Source: Amoebophrya sp. A120 (lineage: Eukaryota; Sar; Dinophyceae; Syndiniales; Amoebophryaceae). Taken from it: 64,000 nucleotides of DNA. The stretch covers positions 3,552,265-3,616,264 of the forward strand of contig CAJINV010000007.1 in NCBI GenBank assembly GCA_905178155.1. The letters are read 5' to 3'. The position numbers were made by a program, and so were the translations under genes. The notes below the pieces were generated by a model. The model had not been told where the DNA came from. It saw only the letters and a list, made by a program, of their open reading frames with translations, and made no database searches. The first letter of the stretch is position 1. Every line of letters starts with the position of its first letter. Positions 1 to 11,639 of this stretch are shown in pieces.

Positions 1-1612
1 AGATCAGAAGTTCCCTCGGTTCACCAGCCCTTTCGCAACAGCTGGCACGCGTTGTCAAATGGCCAAAACCCCTCGCACCACTCCGACTGCTTCCCCTATG
101 TGGAGCCCGACAATCCAGAAAAGAAAAAGAACTGCTGGAGCCGGTCCGTCACGGCGTGGCAGGTCCGCGGGAAAAACTATCTGAAAGACAAGAAAAAAAT
201 CGCCTCGCCCCCGCCCTTCGCGGTAGGCCTCGCGGCCGACATCTGTGACTGCCCCACGGCATTAGCGGTGTACGCTAGGCATCCAGAGGGATTTGTTCAG
301 GTATAGATTGATGAAACGACTTTTTCAGAACAAGAATTATGATGGATTTATTCGTAAAAATTTTGCGATCTGGATGAAGATATTGATATGATATGGACCA
401 TGAGTAGAACATCTTCACATTGTTCTTCGTGGTACGCCGCGAAATCGGAAAGAATAATCCCAAAATCAACAGCGTTGTCGAAAGGGCGGAGAGGGTCGGT
501 TTCTGTTCGTGCTGAACTTTCGCTTTACCCCGAAGCATATCCTTTGCAAAAGTATCGTACTCGTACAAATGCCCGTCTTGCATGACAGATCTACTTGCAT
601 ACCTGCATCTGCATGACAAGTTGCGCTTTTTCTTCTGCAGAAATTTGTCATACTCCTTCTACTAGTGCGATAGTTTTGTAATGCATAAAGCACATGGTCC
701 TTGTGTGGGCCCTGGACCACAAGGAGTACCAAGACCCGATGTTCCAGAACTTTCTCTCCCTGCCGCCGGAAGAGAAAAGCAAATATTCTGAGTAAAAACG
801 TCCCCACCCCAGAGTTGTCATGCAAATGTGCATGCCAAAAGCATCTCATGCGGAGCCCCGTGAGAAGCTCTTTCTAGGCGAGTTTTGGAGTTTGTGATGC
901 TACAATCAGCATGATATGCTAGATTTATGATGCCCTGCTGAAATAGCCAAACAGGATTACACTTTGAGGGCAGACTTGTGATGCGAAACAAACAAAACTG
1001 GTTGATCTGTCTAGCAGGTTTGCCATCTTGATACCTTTCTGGGGACGTTTTTCCTCGCAATAGCAAACGCTTCAAATTCATCCCGTGCCTCGTCGAAGGC
1101 CCGTGGCTGGTCCGCCAGGCGGTGGGGACTAAACCGGCACTGCTGGGCAACAAAATTAAGTCCGATTGGTACCAGGGGGACGACTTTATAGAAATGTCCG
1201 TCGACATCTTCTCCTCCTCGTACGCCTCGCAAAAGTATCGCACTTCTAGTGCAAAACTGCATCACAATTTTTTTCAAGAACAAGGATGCAAGTTGTCATG
1301 CTATGTCAGGTGCTTAGAAAGAAAAATTAAGTTAGGGTTGTCATGCATGACTGGAATTATTTTTACCTGTGCGATACTTCTTTTGCAGAGGATACCTCGG
1401 CAGCCAGGGCGATTTTGGGGGTGACCAGCGGTGCGGCGCGGAAACTGATTCTGGAATTCGGTTTGTTGCTGGAAGGGCAGTCTGTGGACGAACTACCGGA
1501 GAGGATGATGACCGGATTTCGCATCATTTTCCCGGACCTAGACAAGGCGAGACTGATGTCTCCGGAGGAGGGCATGCCGCTGCTCAAAGGAGGCGGGGCG
1601 GCGCAAGGATAG
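1..1612 (+). CDS. EDR2-like DUF1336 (EDR2_C) domain protein, 5' partial
   Basis: Five exons joined in phase: 1-300, 473-537, 693-783, 1068-1220 and 1400-1612 (822 nt, 274 codons with stop). The 5' end runs off the window. The spliced product carries the DUF1336 signature in order: NCWSRS..QVRGKNYLKDKKK, FLFVLNFRFTP, RFKFIPCLVEGPWLVRQAVG, TKPALLGNKI, DDFIEMSVDIFSSSAARAIL and LLEGQSVDELPERMM. In plants this domain ends EDR2, a lipid-binding PH-START protein; any PH or START part would lie left of the window. The first intron (301-472) is GT-AG. The other three are introners whose exact removal with one TSD copy rebuilds the conserved blocks. The stop is at 1610-1612. The domain call is firm; the cellular role, probably membrane lipid binding, is inferred from the family. 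Confidence 0.88.
538..687. mobile_element. Introner IE-1 (family B)
   Basis: 150-bp element with TIRs TATCCTTTGCAAAAGTATCG and its degenerate complement ending GCATA. Perfect TSD AAGCA at 533-537 and 688-692. Removal joins FRFTPK to HMVLVWALD in the DUF1336 gene. Confidence 0.85.
784..1062. mobile_element. Introner IE-2 (family C, inverted copy)
   Basis: 279 bp, starting TATTCTGAGTAAAAACGTCC and ending with TTTTTCCTCGCAATA. Perfect TSD GCAAA at 779-783 and 1063-1067. The interior is the reverse complement of IE-8 at 14099, yet it also behaves as an intron. Removal gives EEKSKRFKFIPCLVEG. Confidence 0.88.
1221..1394. mobile_element. Introner IE-3 (family B)
   Basis: 174 bp. The ends TACGCCTCGCAAAAGTATCG and GCAGAGGATA are inverted repeats around the GTATCGCAC core. 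Perfect TSD CCTCG at 1216-1220 and 1395-1399. Removal gives DIFSSSAARAILGV, which matches the DUF1336 family pattern. Confidence 0.85.
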
Positions 1613-2672
1613 CCGAGAAGCCTACCTACGCAATCAGACAGACATCACGACGACGTCGTGTTGTGCATTCGCCACAAGTGCTGGTTTGTTTCTGTGAAAT
1701 CGAGTTCGCCGGTGCAGTTTTCTTCGGTCTTGAAGAGCACTGAACATGTACTATACACCTTTCTCGATATTGAGCAGGACCACTGCTTTAGAGATGAATA
1801 CAGAAATCATATGATAGCGATGTTGAAATAATAATTCTATATTGATCTCTCAAGAACTCGAACTCGATGCTCAATACAATATAAGCTTAGGCTCACCTCA
1901 AGAAACTCTTTCGCAAAAAGTTGACGAGCAATGACTAGAGCTGGAGCTCACGTAATTATTTGAGGCTTTTATTTCAGCAAGAGCTTGTTGCTGGTGTTGT
2001 CATAATATTCCACTGCATCTAGCAGTTTCGACATCATATCGCCGACTCACGACTCTTGGATCTGGAACTTTCGCGGTCCCAAATCTTCGCTGCACCTCTA
2101 TACGCGTTCTGTGGTGGCAACTGGCTGCATCAACTTTATTTCACACTACAGGGCCATGTAAGTCAAGTTTCTGAGCGACGTGATTTTTCGTGTGGCGGTC
2201 ACTTTCGTATTTCTGTGATCTACAACTCGGCGTCGGTCTATAAAACCATGTTGATATAATTACACGTCGGCATAATTCGTGTTTTCTCCTTATACGGTAT
2301 GAATTGTGTCTACTTCGATGTTTTTACGAGACTAACTCCATACACATGACATTCTTTCAAACAAGTCATGATGTTGCATGCTACGAAAAATGCGCACACG
2401 ACGGGTAAATTAATAGCCTTTTAGGGCGGAGGATGGTGAGGACTTGGCTGCAGCCCCCCCCCTCTCGAAGAGGCTACACCGTCGACGCTTTCGTGATTGA
2501 TGGCAAAAGGCTACAACACGAGCCGTTCGCACACGCCAAGCGCTGCAGCAGGGGTACTTGATTTATAATTCGCCCAGCGTTCTCCTTCCGCTGCGAAGGT
2601 GTGCTGGGAGCGCTGGTGGAGGTGTGCAGATTATACGTAAAATCTGCCCGAAGCGCTAAACAAGTTGTCAAG
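1613..2672. other. Intergenic stretch, no supported gene
   Basis: AT-rich spacer between two + strand genes. It contains short open frames (for example 2056-2259) with no recognisable sequence, and a C-run near 2452. I see no RNA gene, introner or repeat here. Confidence 0.6.
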
Positions 2673-5600
2673 ATGACGTCGAACAAGCGCACTCGCAGCC
2701 AGGCCACTAGCCACCACGGCGGTTCATCTGGTAGGAACAACAACAATACGTTTTTCCTTCACGACAACCATAGTGGTCCACCAGTTCCGCACCCGGACAA
2801 CTACAGCCACAATCTCCAGCCATACAAAAAACGAAAGAAGGAGGAATTGAAGGAGATTTTCCGAAGACCTCAATTCGACCCGGAATGGCGACAAAGTTTG
2901 GAAAACTTGTTTCAAAATGTATTGGAAGCAAAAAACAACAATGACAATAAACTAACAGTACAACAAGACACAACATCCGCGAACAAAACTTCCAAATCAA
3001 AACGAAGGAACAGCAAGGACACAGCAGGGATGATGAACAACGACAATTTTCTTTCCAAGCACGAGAAGGAGCAGAAGTTACTGGATCATTTTAACCAGAA
3101 AAACTTTAAGCAGGCGGATGAAACTGCGCTGGAAGCTGCGATCGCGTTTTTGGACATCATGGAGATGCAGAGGAGTGACTTGTTGCAAGAGTTGTTTGAA
3201 AACTTGTCCACGAGTTTTCACGAAAAAATGGAGAAGCTGATAGCGGAAGACGACAAATTTCTGAAAAAGCAGTTCTTCCCCGACACCGAACTGAATTTGA
3301 GCGCAGCGGCAATAGCGCTGAACAGCAGAAGGACAGGAGAGTTGTCCTCGTTGACTACATCAAGTAGTTCTTCTACACAAGCGGTTCTTGTTTCATCTGA
3401 AGGTGGCGAACGGCTGCAGATGATCACGTCGCAACTTCATAGTGCTGAAGGAGGAGTGGGTGATTCCGCTGAAAATCCGGATCTGCAACAAGCCGGTACG
3501 AAAACTCCCAGTGCTGGCGGATCGTCGTCCTCGTTTAGGACGACGACCTCGAATCTGAAACCAGCCACAGCGGAGCAGCAGGCTGCCGCGCGAAACCTGC
3601 AAGCGGCGATCAAGTTTCACCGACAGAAGAAGTTTTTCGGTTCCGACGTGATAGGTGCGCAGGTGTTGCTGGAAGATTTCGAGGAGCGGAAGAGGCAAGA
3701 GAAGCAGAAGAAGCAGGAAATGCGACCACCAGTTTTGAAACCGAGGGACATCTACAAAAACAATCGAGCAGGAGCGGTTTTCCCTACAGGACCACCACCT
3801 GCACCGACTTCTACAAGCGCTTTTGACAATACCTTCAACCTGGCAGAAGTGCATGAACCCGCAGGAAGAACAACAAGAAGTTCTGCCAGTGTAGCTGCCA
3901 GCTCTGATAGCCTTTTCAATGCGGTGTCCGGCCTACTGCAGGAAGAAGAAGAGCAAGAGTTACAAAATGCCGCCAATATTAATGGTGCGACAACAATCGC
4001 GACGACTGACCCCGACCTGCTTCTCTGGCGGACGCAGTCCGCCGCCCAGAAACGGATTCGCTGGGACGAAATTTTGTGCGATTTGGTCCGTTACATCTCC
4101 GTCCCGGAGCTGCAACCGCTGCTGAAACTAGTTTTCCCGAAATTTATCCGGGATAGGGGGCGGACCTTTCCGACCATCCCGCAGCTTGTTCATCCGGGCG
4201 GGGGCCCATCTTCGGGTGGTGGTGGCAATGAGGAAGCTATGCACCTAGCTGCAGCCGCGGAGGATTATTTTCCTCCGTGTTTGATTGTCGACGAAGAGCA
4301 GTTACCAGTGCAGTTTCTCTACGTCTTGTCGTTGATTCCGAAGCCACTATTGGAAACACTCTGTGCAGGAGGTGCAGATGATAAGTCGGACGAGGGTCGT
4401 TGTGTCGACTCACTCGATCTCGTCGATGAAGACAATATCGTATCTTCTACCGATCATCTTCATGACCAGGACCAGATATTACTAGCAGGGCCACCACTTT
4501 TATTGCCTCCTGTTACTCATCATTCCGAAGCACTTGCACGACTTTTTCCGTCTCCTCCTGTCCTTCCCCTTCCGCTGAAACGGGTCATCTGGATATTGAA
4601 CATCCGGCTGAAGCTCGTGTCCGATGTTTTCTCCATTTTGTCGGAGGTGATGCAGAAGGAAAGCTATTCGGACATCTTCCGCTTTCTCGACCACGATCAG
4701 GATGGTATTTTAACCAGGACGGACATTCAAAACGCTCTGGGAAACGCGAAGACCAAGGACAACAAGCCGCTGTTTCGGGGGCAGATGAAGAAACACGAGC
4801 TGAAGGAAATCGAGGACATTTTCGTTTCCGGGAACTGCTCGGTAGTGAAAAGTTTCGGAAGGGAAAGCTTCTTCGCGGATATAGTTGCTGCGGATCATCA
4901 TCACGGTGGTCCTCGTGGGGCCCCCGGACGAGCAGCGGTGGATGAACGCGAGCTGCAGTCAGCTCGTGGTCTTGCTTTTGGAGGTCAGCACGACCATATT
5001 GATTTTCCCACTTCTGCCGGTCCCGACCAGGCGGACTTCAAATACCTCTTTCTCCAGGTGAACGCCTGGCAGGAGTACTGCTTTCACACGAACCAGCAGC
5101 TGTTTTTTATCAACTGCATCGAATGTGTCTGGGTCATCTGAAGTAGAGTGCGCTATATTTCTCATGCACGTTTTGCATAACCTTAACCCATGACGTCTGT
5201 GATGCATGTTCTAGCAGCGCAGGTTTTTTGAGGGCTGTTCGATGCCTATGCTGCAAGAGAAATGCCCTTTTCGCGCAGCAAAAACTGGACTCCTTTTGCT
5301 GCTCATGCAATACAGATCATGCTTTTCGAGTTCAAAGGGAGCGTGACCAGTTGCAGTCGCTCTCCTCCAGACCCAGACGTATTTGCATTGCATATTTCTG
5401 GACGACATACAGTCTCTCGTTCGACGCTACGTCCGCGAGAAGCGACAGCGTCACTGCGGCCTGGCGCTGGCCTGGATCAAGACGAAAGACCGAGCGGACT
5501 TGCGGAAACAGGACAAGACCTTGCAGAAGATCTTGGAGCTCATCGGCGATAGCAGATTGCTATACGTATGACAATGCGCAACTCGACGTCCCCCTCCCCC

Positions 5601-8600
5601 TTATTTGTCATGCAAAATATCAAATCAGCCCTACCTTTTTCCTCGCCCAACCCCCGGGGAGGGAATCCTTGGCCTGTGGCGCTGGGTGCGGGTGTCCACT
5701 ACATGATGACGATGAAGCACTGCTTGCGTGGCAGGTTTCGGATGCGCAAACAGAACTAGAATCGGTCGCAAATTAGTCATACAAAAGCTGCATTTATGCC
5801 ACCGCGTGTGTTGCTCTTGCTGCTTTTGCCCTTCAAATGAGGTGGAGGGGGCGGGGTTCTTGTGCACTCTCATAATGCGCGACTCTAGTGCAGTACTTGA
5901 CGAGCGTGCGGACCTTGGAGGAGGAGAACGACGCAACAGGTGCAGGTGCTGCTGACCAAGCTGCAACTGGTCCACTTCTCGATGATGACCAAGAAGGTCG
6001 TGTAGGTAGTACCGGAGCTGCTGGTGCCCCTACTGCCAGCCACGCAACAAGAAAGAAGAATGGAGTTCAAGTTCTTGGAGAAGCCATGTATAATAATTCT
6101 TCGAGAAGTTCTGGTGCTTCACCACGACACGTCGGCCGCGATTCATCTTCACAAAATCAACTTGAAGATCCCGAAATGTCAGAACCGGGCTTCACCCGCT
6201 GGCGACCAAAAACGAGTACGGACTTCGAGCCGTATTTGTCTATGTTGAGGAATGACCTATTGATGAGTTTCGTCGACCGCAAAGTGCTCGAGCCGAGCTT
6301 AGAGGGCCGGTGGGTCGTGGAGTTGCTTCCAGCCCGGGAACTAGCGCCGCAGGTGGATTACTACTGGCGGCAGGCAGTGCACACGTCGGCTGCGGGTGCG
6401 GGTACAACAACTGGCATAGCTTCAGGCACAACGATATGGGACTGTCAACTGTTACATTTTCGACTCCTGTTACATGAGCTTGTAATTGCACAAGTATGAG
6501 CACACTTCTCCTGTATTCGCAATTGTGTGTTTCAACTTTTTATATCTTTTCTTCTCAAAGTCAAAAGTAGTCAAAGGGGGAAGTTGTACCCCTAGCATTA
6601 CAAGATTCTTGTAACAAGAAACTCCGCACAGATTTACTACGTGCTGTTTAGCCCCCCACCTTCGCAAGTTTGTCATGCGAAGCAGCTTGATCGTGTGGAT
6701 CGATGACGATGTTGGTAGTTTTGCATGGTAAACCCATGTAACAGCTGAGAGCGTTGTAACGTTTGGGAATCCCATAGACGACAACTCCAGGCGGAACTCT
6801 GTCGAAGACGAGCCACCCAATGACACCCTCCTCCAGTGGCGGCCTCGACCGGATTCTGTCCTTTGCCATGGTCTTGACCCGCGACGGGCGAGCGCAGGTT
6901 TCTCTGAAGCAACGCGATTTGTTGTTGCTCCTAGGTATCAACATGCAGGACAATTCAACTGCATCGCAAGCGTTGCACTACGAGGACATGCTAGCTGCTG
7001 CGGCGGAGAGTAACGAGGAAAGGACGAGGGGCGGGAAAAATTTTGCTGACATCCAGCAAAATATTAACAGCAATTGCTACCATCTCACGTCCACAAATTC
7101 TCAGTACAAGCATTTTCAGCCGATCAGCAAGAAGAAACTGCTGCAGGAGTTGGTTCCGTCTTCGAGCCTGAAGGTCCGGTGCCGAAACCCAAATTTGACG
7201 ACCAACGCTCAGTGGAAGTATTACGTGCTGGACACGGCCGAGAAAATCCGAGAAGTACAAAACAAATTTTCGCAAATCGAGTATCGCCCCGTGATTTACG
7301 ACTTTTTCCTCGAGCTGGATTACGCAAAGACCTTGCACACTTCGTTGAGTACTACAACTACGGTGAAAAATGGTAAAATTACAACTAGTACACCAATAAA
7401 TAACATGATGCTGAACAAAGTCTGTCGCAACCTTCACCTCCGCTTTGAGATGCATGAAGACATGAAGCTGATGTACGGCACTTGGCGAATCGCGGAGAGG
7501 GACGAAAATCCGCTGCAATTATCAGCCGAGATAAGAGCAACTGCAGCTCAGCAAACTGGCACAGGAACTACAACTACAGCGGGACCGGGCGTGGTCTCTC
7601 TTTCCCAACAGCAGCAGGTGGATGTGAAAGAGTTAAAATGGAACAGTTTGTGCTTTGCAAAACGAAAGTTGTTCTCAAACTTTGTGAATGCGAAGACGAA
7701 CGAAATCTGGGACGAGCAGGCGTGTCTGATTGAAACGTTGGACCGGCGGGTCATCCCCCAGTGCGGACTCTTCGGCATCAACTCGGACACCGATGTCGAG
7801 TTGAGCCAACTTTTAGTGAAGCAGTTGAACAGCGGCAGCTACTCGGGTGGAGGAGGTGTTGCGAATGCAAATAGTAGCTCTAATGTAACAACTGCTGGCG
7901 CATCATTAAGTGGCTACGAGTCGAAACTACTTCAAACCGCGTTTGTGCTTGCCGATCCAAATTTACACGTGAGTCTCGCGCGGGGCTTGTGCAGCGTGAG
8001 GCAATGGAGCATGCTGAATTCTGGCGCTGCTGGTTCGACAACTACCGGCACTTCTTCTACTGCGTCGCAACATCAAGAACTCTTGACCAACAAGAAAAAC
8101 AATAAATCGCAAGAGCCTGTTGCTGGACTTTCTGTGCTTATCAAATCTCTCGCTGGGGTCGAGGAGCAAAACCAAAAGCCGCGCGGCGGCGAAGACCCGG
8201 GGGGTGGACCAAAAGGTGACCAAAAGAGCATCTTCGACCGTAGCAAGACCCCACCACTCGGAAGCAATGTGGGGCTCATGCAAGGCAGAAATGCAGGCAG
8301 TGGTCGAACAGAGAAAACGCCACGGCTGCTAAACTCAGAAGATTTAATGTTCGCTTCCAAAAAAGCAGCGGGAGCAAACAAATCGCCCACCAAAATTGCG
8401 GCTAAGCAGCATCATGACAAAGAAACCGATCAGAAAGAGAAAGACGACGGCAACAGCCTCCCTGTACCAAAAAACAGTTGCGAGGCCGCGGAATTCCTTT
8501 CACTGGCTTTGCTGTGGCTCGCAGCGCACGTCACTCAGCTGTACGAAATCAGAGCGGCAAGAACGATGACGACGACGAGTACAACTACTAATCGCAGTGA

Positions 8601-10629
8601 AATTGGTGGTAGTAGAGCACAAGATTCATCTCGCAAGCCCAACAATTCCTCGACCAAGAAGGTTCCGCCTTTCGAGCATTTCTTCGAAACCATACTGTTA
8701 GTCCCGTCACAGCCGCCGTCCGTAGCAGGCCCCGCTAGAGGAACGGTAGGTGGAGGTCCATCCTCTTCAGCGCGAACAAACAGCACACGGGCCGGTGGCT
8801 CTGGATTTCTTCCTCCAAATCCTCGACCATCTTCGCAACAGTCCTCTGCTGGAGGTTCAGAACCGCAGCTGCAGCCAGTGTCTGTTGCGTTGCTGCGATT
8901 GCCACGGCACGTGTTCAACCACTCCTGGGAAACGCCACAGAAACTCTTTCAATCCGGCGGCACGAACGCGGAAGCCGAACTGGAAAGCGCTTTTTATAAC
9001 GAGGAAGACGACCTCCAGCACCTCGTGAACAAGCAAGGATCTTCAAACCACGGAACAAAAATTAAGGACAACAATTCTACTTCTTGTCCTTCCCATTCCG
9101 CCAAGCAAACCTTCGCCACCCTGTGTCTCCTCGCATTCACGCTTCGCCACTTATGCACTGCAAAAGTATCGCTATCGTACTCGTAGTCATGATTCCACGA
9201 CCCTCGTCGCATGACCAATCTACTTTAGTGACTGAATCAACATTACAGATTCCATTTTTGTTTCTGAAAAAAATCGTAAATGCAATTCCTACTAGTACTA
9301 TTCTATGCTTTTGCAATGCATACCACTGCTGGGGCGCCGATCACCTTTCGTTGCAGCCGACGTTACTGGAACTGAAGCCGGTGATTGAAACTGGGTTGGA
9401 GATGAGGAAAATGGCGCCAGAAAATTCTTGCGAAAGCAATGGGGTGGTGAGAAACTTGGACAAAGAGGACTACGAGAATCTGATATTAAACGATGTTGAG
9501 CAGCATCATGCGGTTGCGGGGCTTGATCATCACAACGGACGAGGGGACGACACCAGCAAAAACAGTACATCAAGTACAAGACCGTCAAAAATCTCCTGGG
9601 CAGTCCAGTTGTGGCTGCAGACCGTTCTGAATGTCTGCGGCTCCGAAGACCGAGCGACGAGGTTCAACGCGGACATGCGAACAACGGTTCTAAATTTTCT
9701 CTGCGATACCGTGGTGCGCAAATCGGTGTTCGGGTGCTTCATCACGCTGTCGCTGTTGGCGAAGATGTTTTTTAAACTGTCCAGCAAAACGAACTGGGCG
9801 AAGAAGAAAGACGCGGACTACCTGAAGATCCTCGCGAAGACGGGGAGGATACAGGATGAACGCAATGCGGATGGTTTTTTTCACTTTCAAAAATGGTTCG
9901 AATCTATTGTCGACGCGTACGACAGTCTGAATTTGCAAAACGTGAGCAGCAACGCAGATTTAAGAGAGGGGGATGACCATTTCATGCACGAAGAGTGGTA
10001 CTCCTGCGAGTTCCACGAACGGGCACCTCATTGAAATTGATGTTAAACGAGATCCGGCTGGCGCTGGTGGGGCTTCATCTCCGATTTCCAACCGTCCCCA
10101 ACTGCAACGTCGTACTACTATACATGCAGATATAAGTTGTAGTAGTAGATTGCAATGAATCAGAATCGCATTAGGACTACGACAAGCACATGCGAGAAGA
10201 GCTGCCATGACCTCCGCATTGTGAAATGTTTTTCGCTCTTTTACTTTCAAGAAACGCATAAACGTTTCCATCCCCGTTGTTCCTCCAGAAAGTGCAGCTG
10301 CAGCTCGTAGAAGAGTATGTATGTCGCTCTTGCTAATGATGATAGCGTGCGTAGTATCACTCGTTCACAGTTGAATTATGCGTGGCGACCACGAGGAGCT
10401 CGAGCTAAAAAGAGAGAGAACTTCAGAGAGGGAGAGAGAGCGAAAGCGATTTCCGCTCAAATCTGTGCGGAACAATCTAAAGGAGGTGTTTATCGCGCTC
10501 GTTGACCCCTTCTCGTTCGCGGTAAAGGGTCGTGATCTGGTGCTTGTTGTCGATGTCACAAGTTTATATGCTTCGTATAATTTGTTCTGTGGAGACGAAG
10601 AGCAGCCGGCTCAGGCTGCGAGTCTATGA
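2673..10629 (+). CDS. Large EF-hand-containing protein of unknown function
   Basis: Multi-exon model: 2673-5107, 5400-5566, 5880-6493, 6778-9151 and 9328 to about 10034, all joining in phase, then a poorly resolved 3' end to 10629. The start ATG (2673) begins MTSNKRTRSQ. The protein exceeds 2,000 residues, is rich in Asn/Gln/Ser linkers, and has one clear EF-hand loop (DHDQDGILTRTD, about residues 675-690) flanked by helices, suggesting calcium binding. Three introners (5108, 5567, 9152) and a GT-AG intron (6494-6777) interrupt it. Downstream of 10034 a frame change is needed. Plausible last exons contain VQLQLVEE (10290s) and a segment ending QPAQAASL (10629), but the splice sites are not certain. 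I do not recognise the family. A split into two genes near 5.4 or 10 kb cannot be excluded. Confidence 0.6.
5108..5394. mobile_element. Introner IE-4 (family A, degenerate)
   Basis: 287 bp with TIR core GTCTGGGTC at the left and GACCCAGACGTATTTGCA at the right, ending CATA. TSD TTTTT/TTTCT (4 of 5). Removal joins QQLF to LDDIQSLVRR in frame. Confidence 0.75.
5567..5874. mobile_element. Introner IE-5 (family F)
   Basis: 308 bp. It starts TATGACAATGCGCAACT and ends TTGTGCACTCTCATA. The inner arms contain CCCCCTCCCC and its complement GGAGGGGGCGGGG. TSD ATACG/ATGCG (4 of 5). Removal keeps the frame of the EF-hand gene. Confidence 0.78.
9152..9322. mobile_element. Introner IE-6 (family B)
   Basis: 171 bp, TATGCACTGCAAAAGTATCG to TGCTTTTGCAATGCATA. 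Perfect TSD CCACT at 9147-9151 and 9323-9327. Removal is in frame and yields CWGADHLSLQP. Confidence 0.85.
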
Positions 10630-11639
10630 GCAGTGATTTTGACGTATCAAGAATATGTAGATACGACAACTGTAGTTGATGCCTCATCAAATTCAATTAT
10701 CGTTGTCAGTAAGTAGAACTCGCTGCCGTTCAGTATCGATCGCGTCCGTTTCATCTTCTTGTTTCATCAACACACAGAAGAGCTGATAAAAACTATTTTT
10801 ATGCTGGCGAGGACTCTAGCGTCATGAGTGGCCCTATTTATACTAGTTGGTAGTTCATCCCGGCGCAGCTCATACTATTTTATCAATGCGGTCGGAGGAC
10901 AACGCCTACACAAATTGCAATTAGTTCCCCGTAAGATTGTAACGTTGGGTCTGACTTAGCTGAGCTCCTGTGCATCACTAATGATAGTAGGTACTATGTA
11001 CAAAAAATGTTGGAAGATGAACAGCGTGTAATCTTGAAGAGAACTAGAAGAGTGAAGACTGGCAGTCTTTTCCTGTGCTTTTCAAAGGCGCAGGACTAGG
11101 CAGAAGTCCATGTTTTAGCAGCGTTGTAGTTCTTGTATCCGCCGATGCCGAAGATGCAGTTCCTTTCAATTTGCCACGTCGCGGAATCTGTCTGAAGGTC
11201 GCCAAATTGGGAGATGAAGTGGCATGATTCGCTTTACTTATCTTCCTTCACACTAGAGTTTGATAAACATTTTGCTTTTAGGCAACAACATAACTACAGA
11301 AAAAAGTATCCATTGATGCAATTAGCAGGAGTTCTCCTCCGGAGTGGGATAGTCTAGCGTAGCCGTCGAACAAGAAGCAGAAAAACAGTTGTAAAGGAAA
11401 AGCCAATTATTTTAGGTCGTTTGTAGTGCGGGCAAGAACTCGCTCAGCGCCGCAAAGAGCTGGTGAAATCATGAGACTACGACACAAAATAAATGCTCAA
11501 GTTGACATCAAAATTTCTATGATGCATAGGACCACAAGGAAGTACTACCAGAGAAAAGAAAGCAAAGTGGCAAACAGCTCGACTGAATCGAAGTTGTCCG
11601 AGATGAAGTTGTTCGTAGAAAAGAAGTAAACCAAAAACT
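10630..11639. other. Intergenic stretch, no supported gene
   Basis: About 1 kb of AT-rich spacer between the EF-hand gene and the CAP-H2 gene. A small open frame at 11426-11629 directly upstream of the next ATG is probably leader sequence. No repeat or RNA gene seen. Confidence 0.55.

Noticed and set aside
466-849. Long minus-strand open frames across introners
   Set aside because: They run through inverted-repeat elements and their flanks, and are reflections of the + strand exons.
5930-6010. Helical-looking alternative frame (QVQVLLTKLQLVHFSMM) inside the EF-hand gene exon
   Set aside because: It needs a frameshift and ends at TAG. The frame continuing from the IE-5 junction is open to the 6494 donor, although its local composition is low-complexity.
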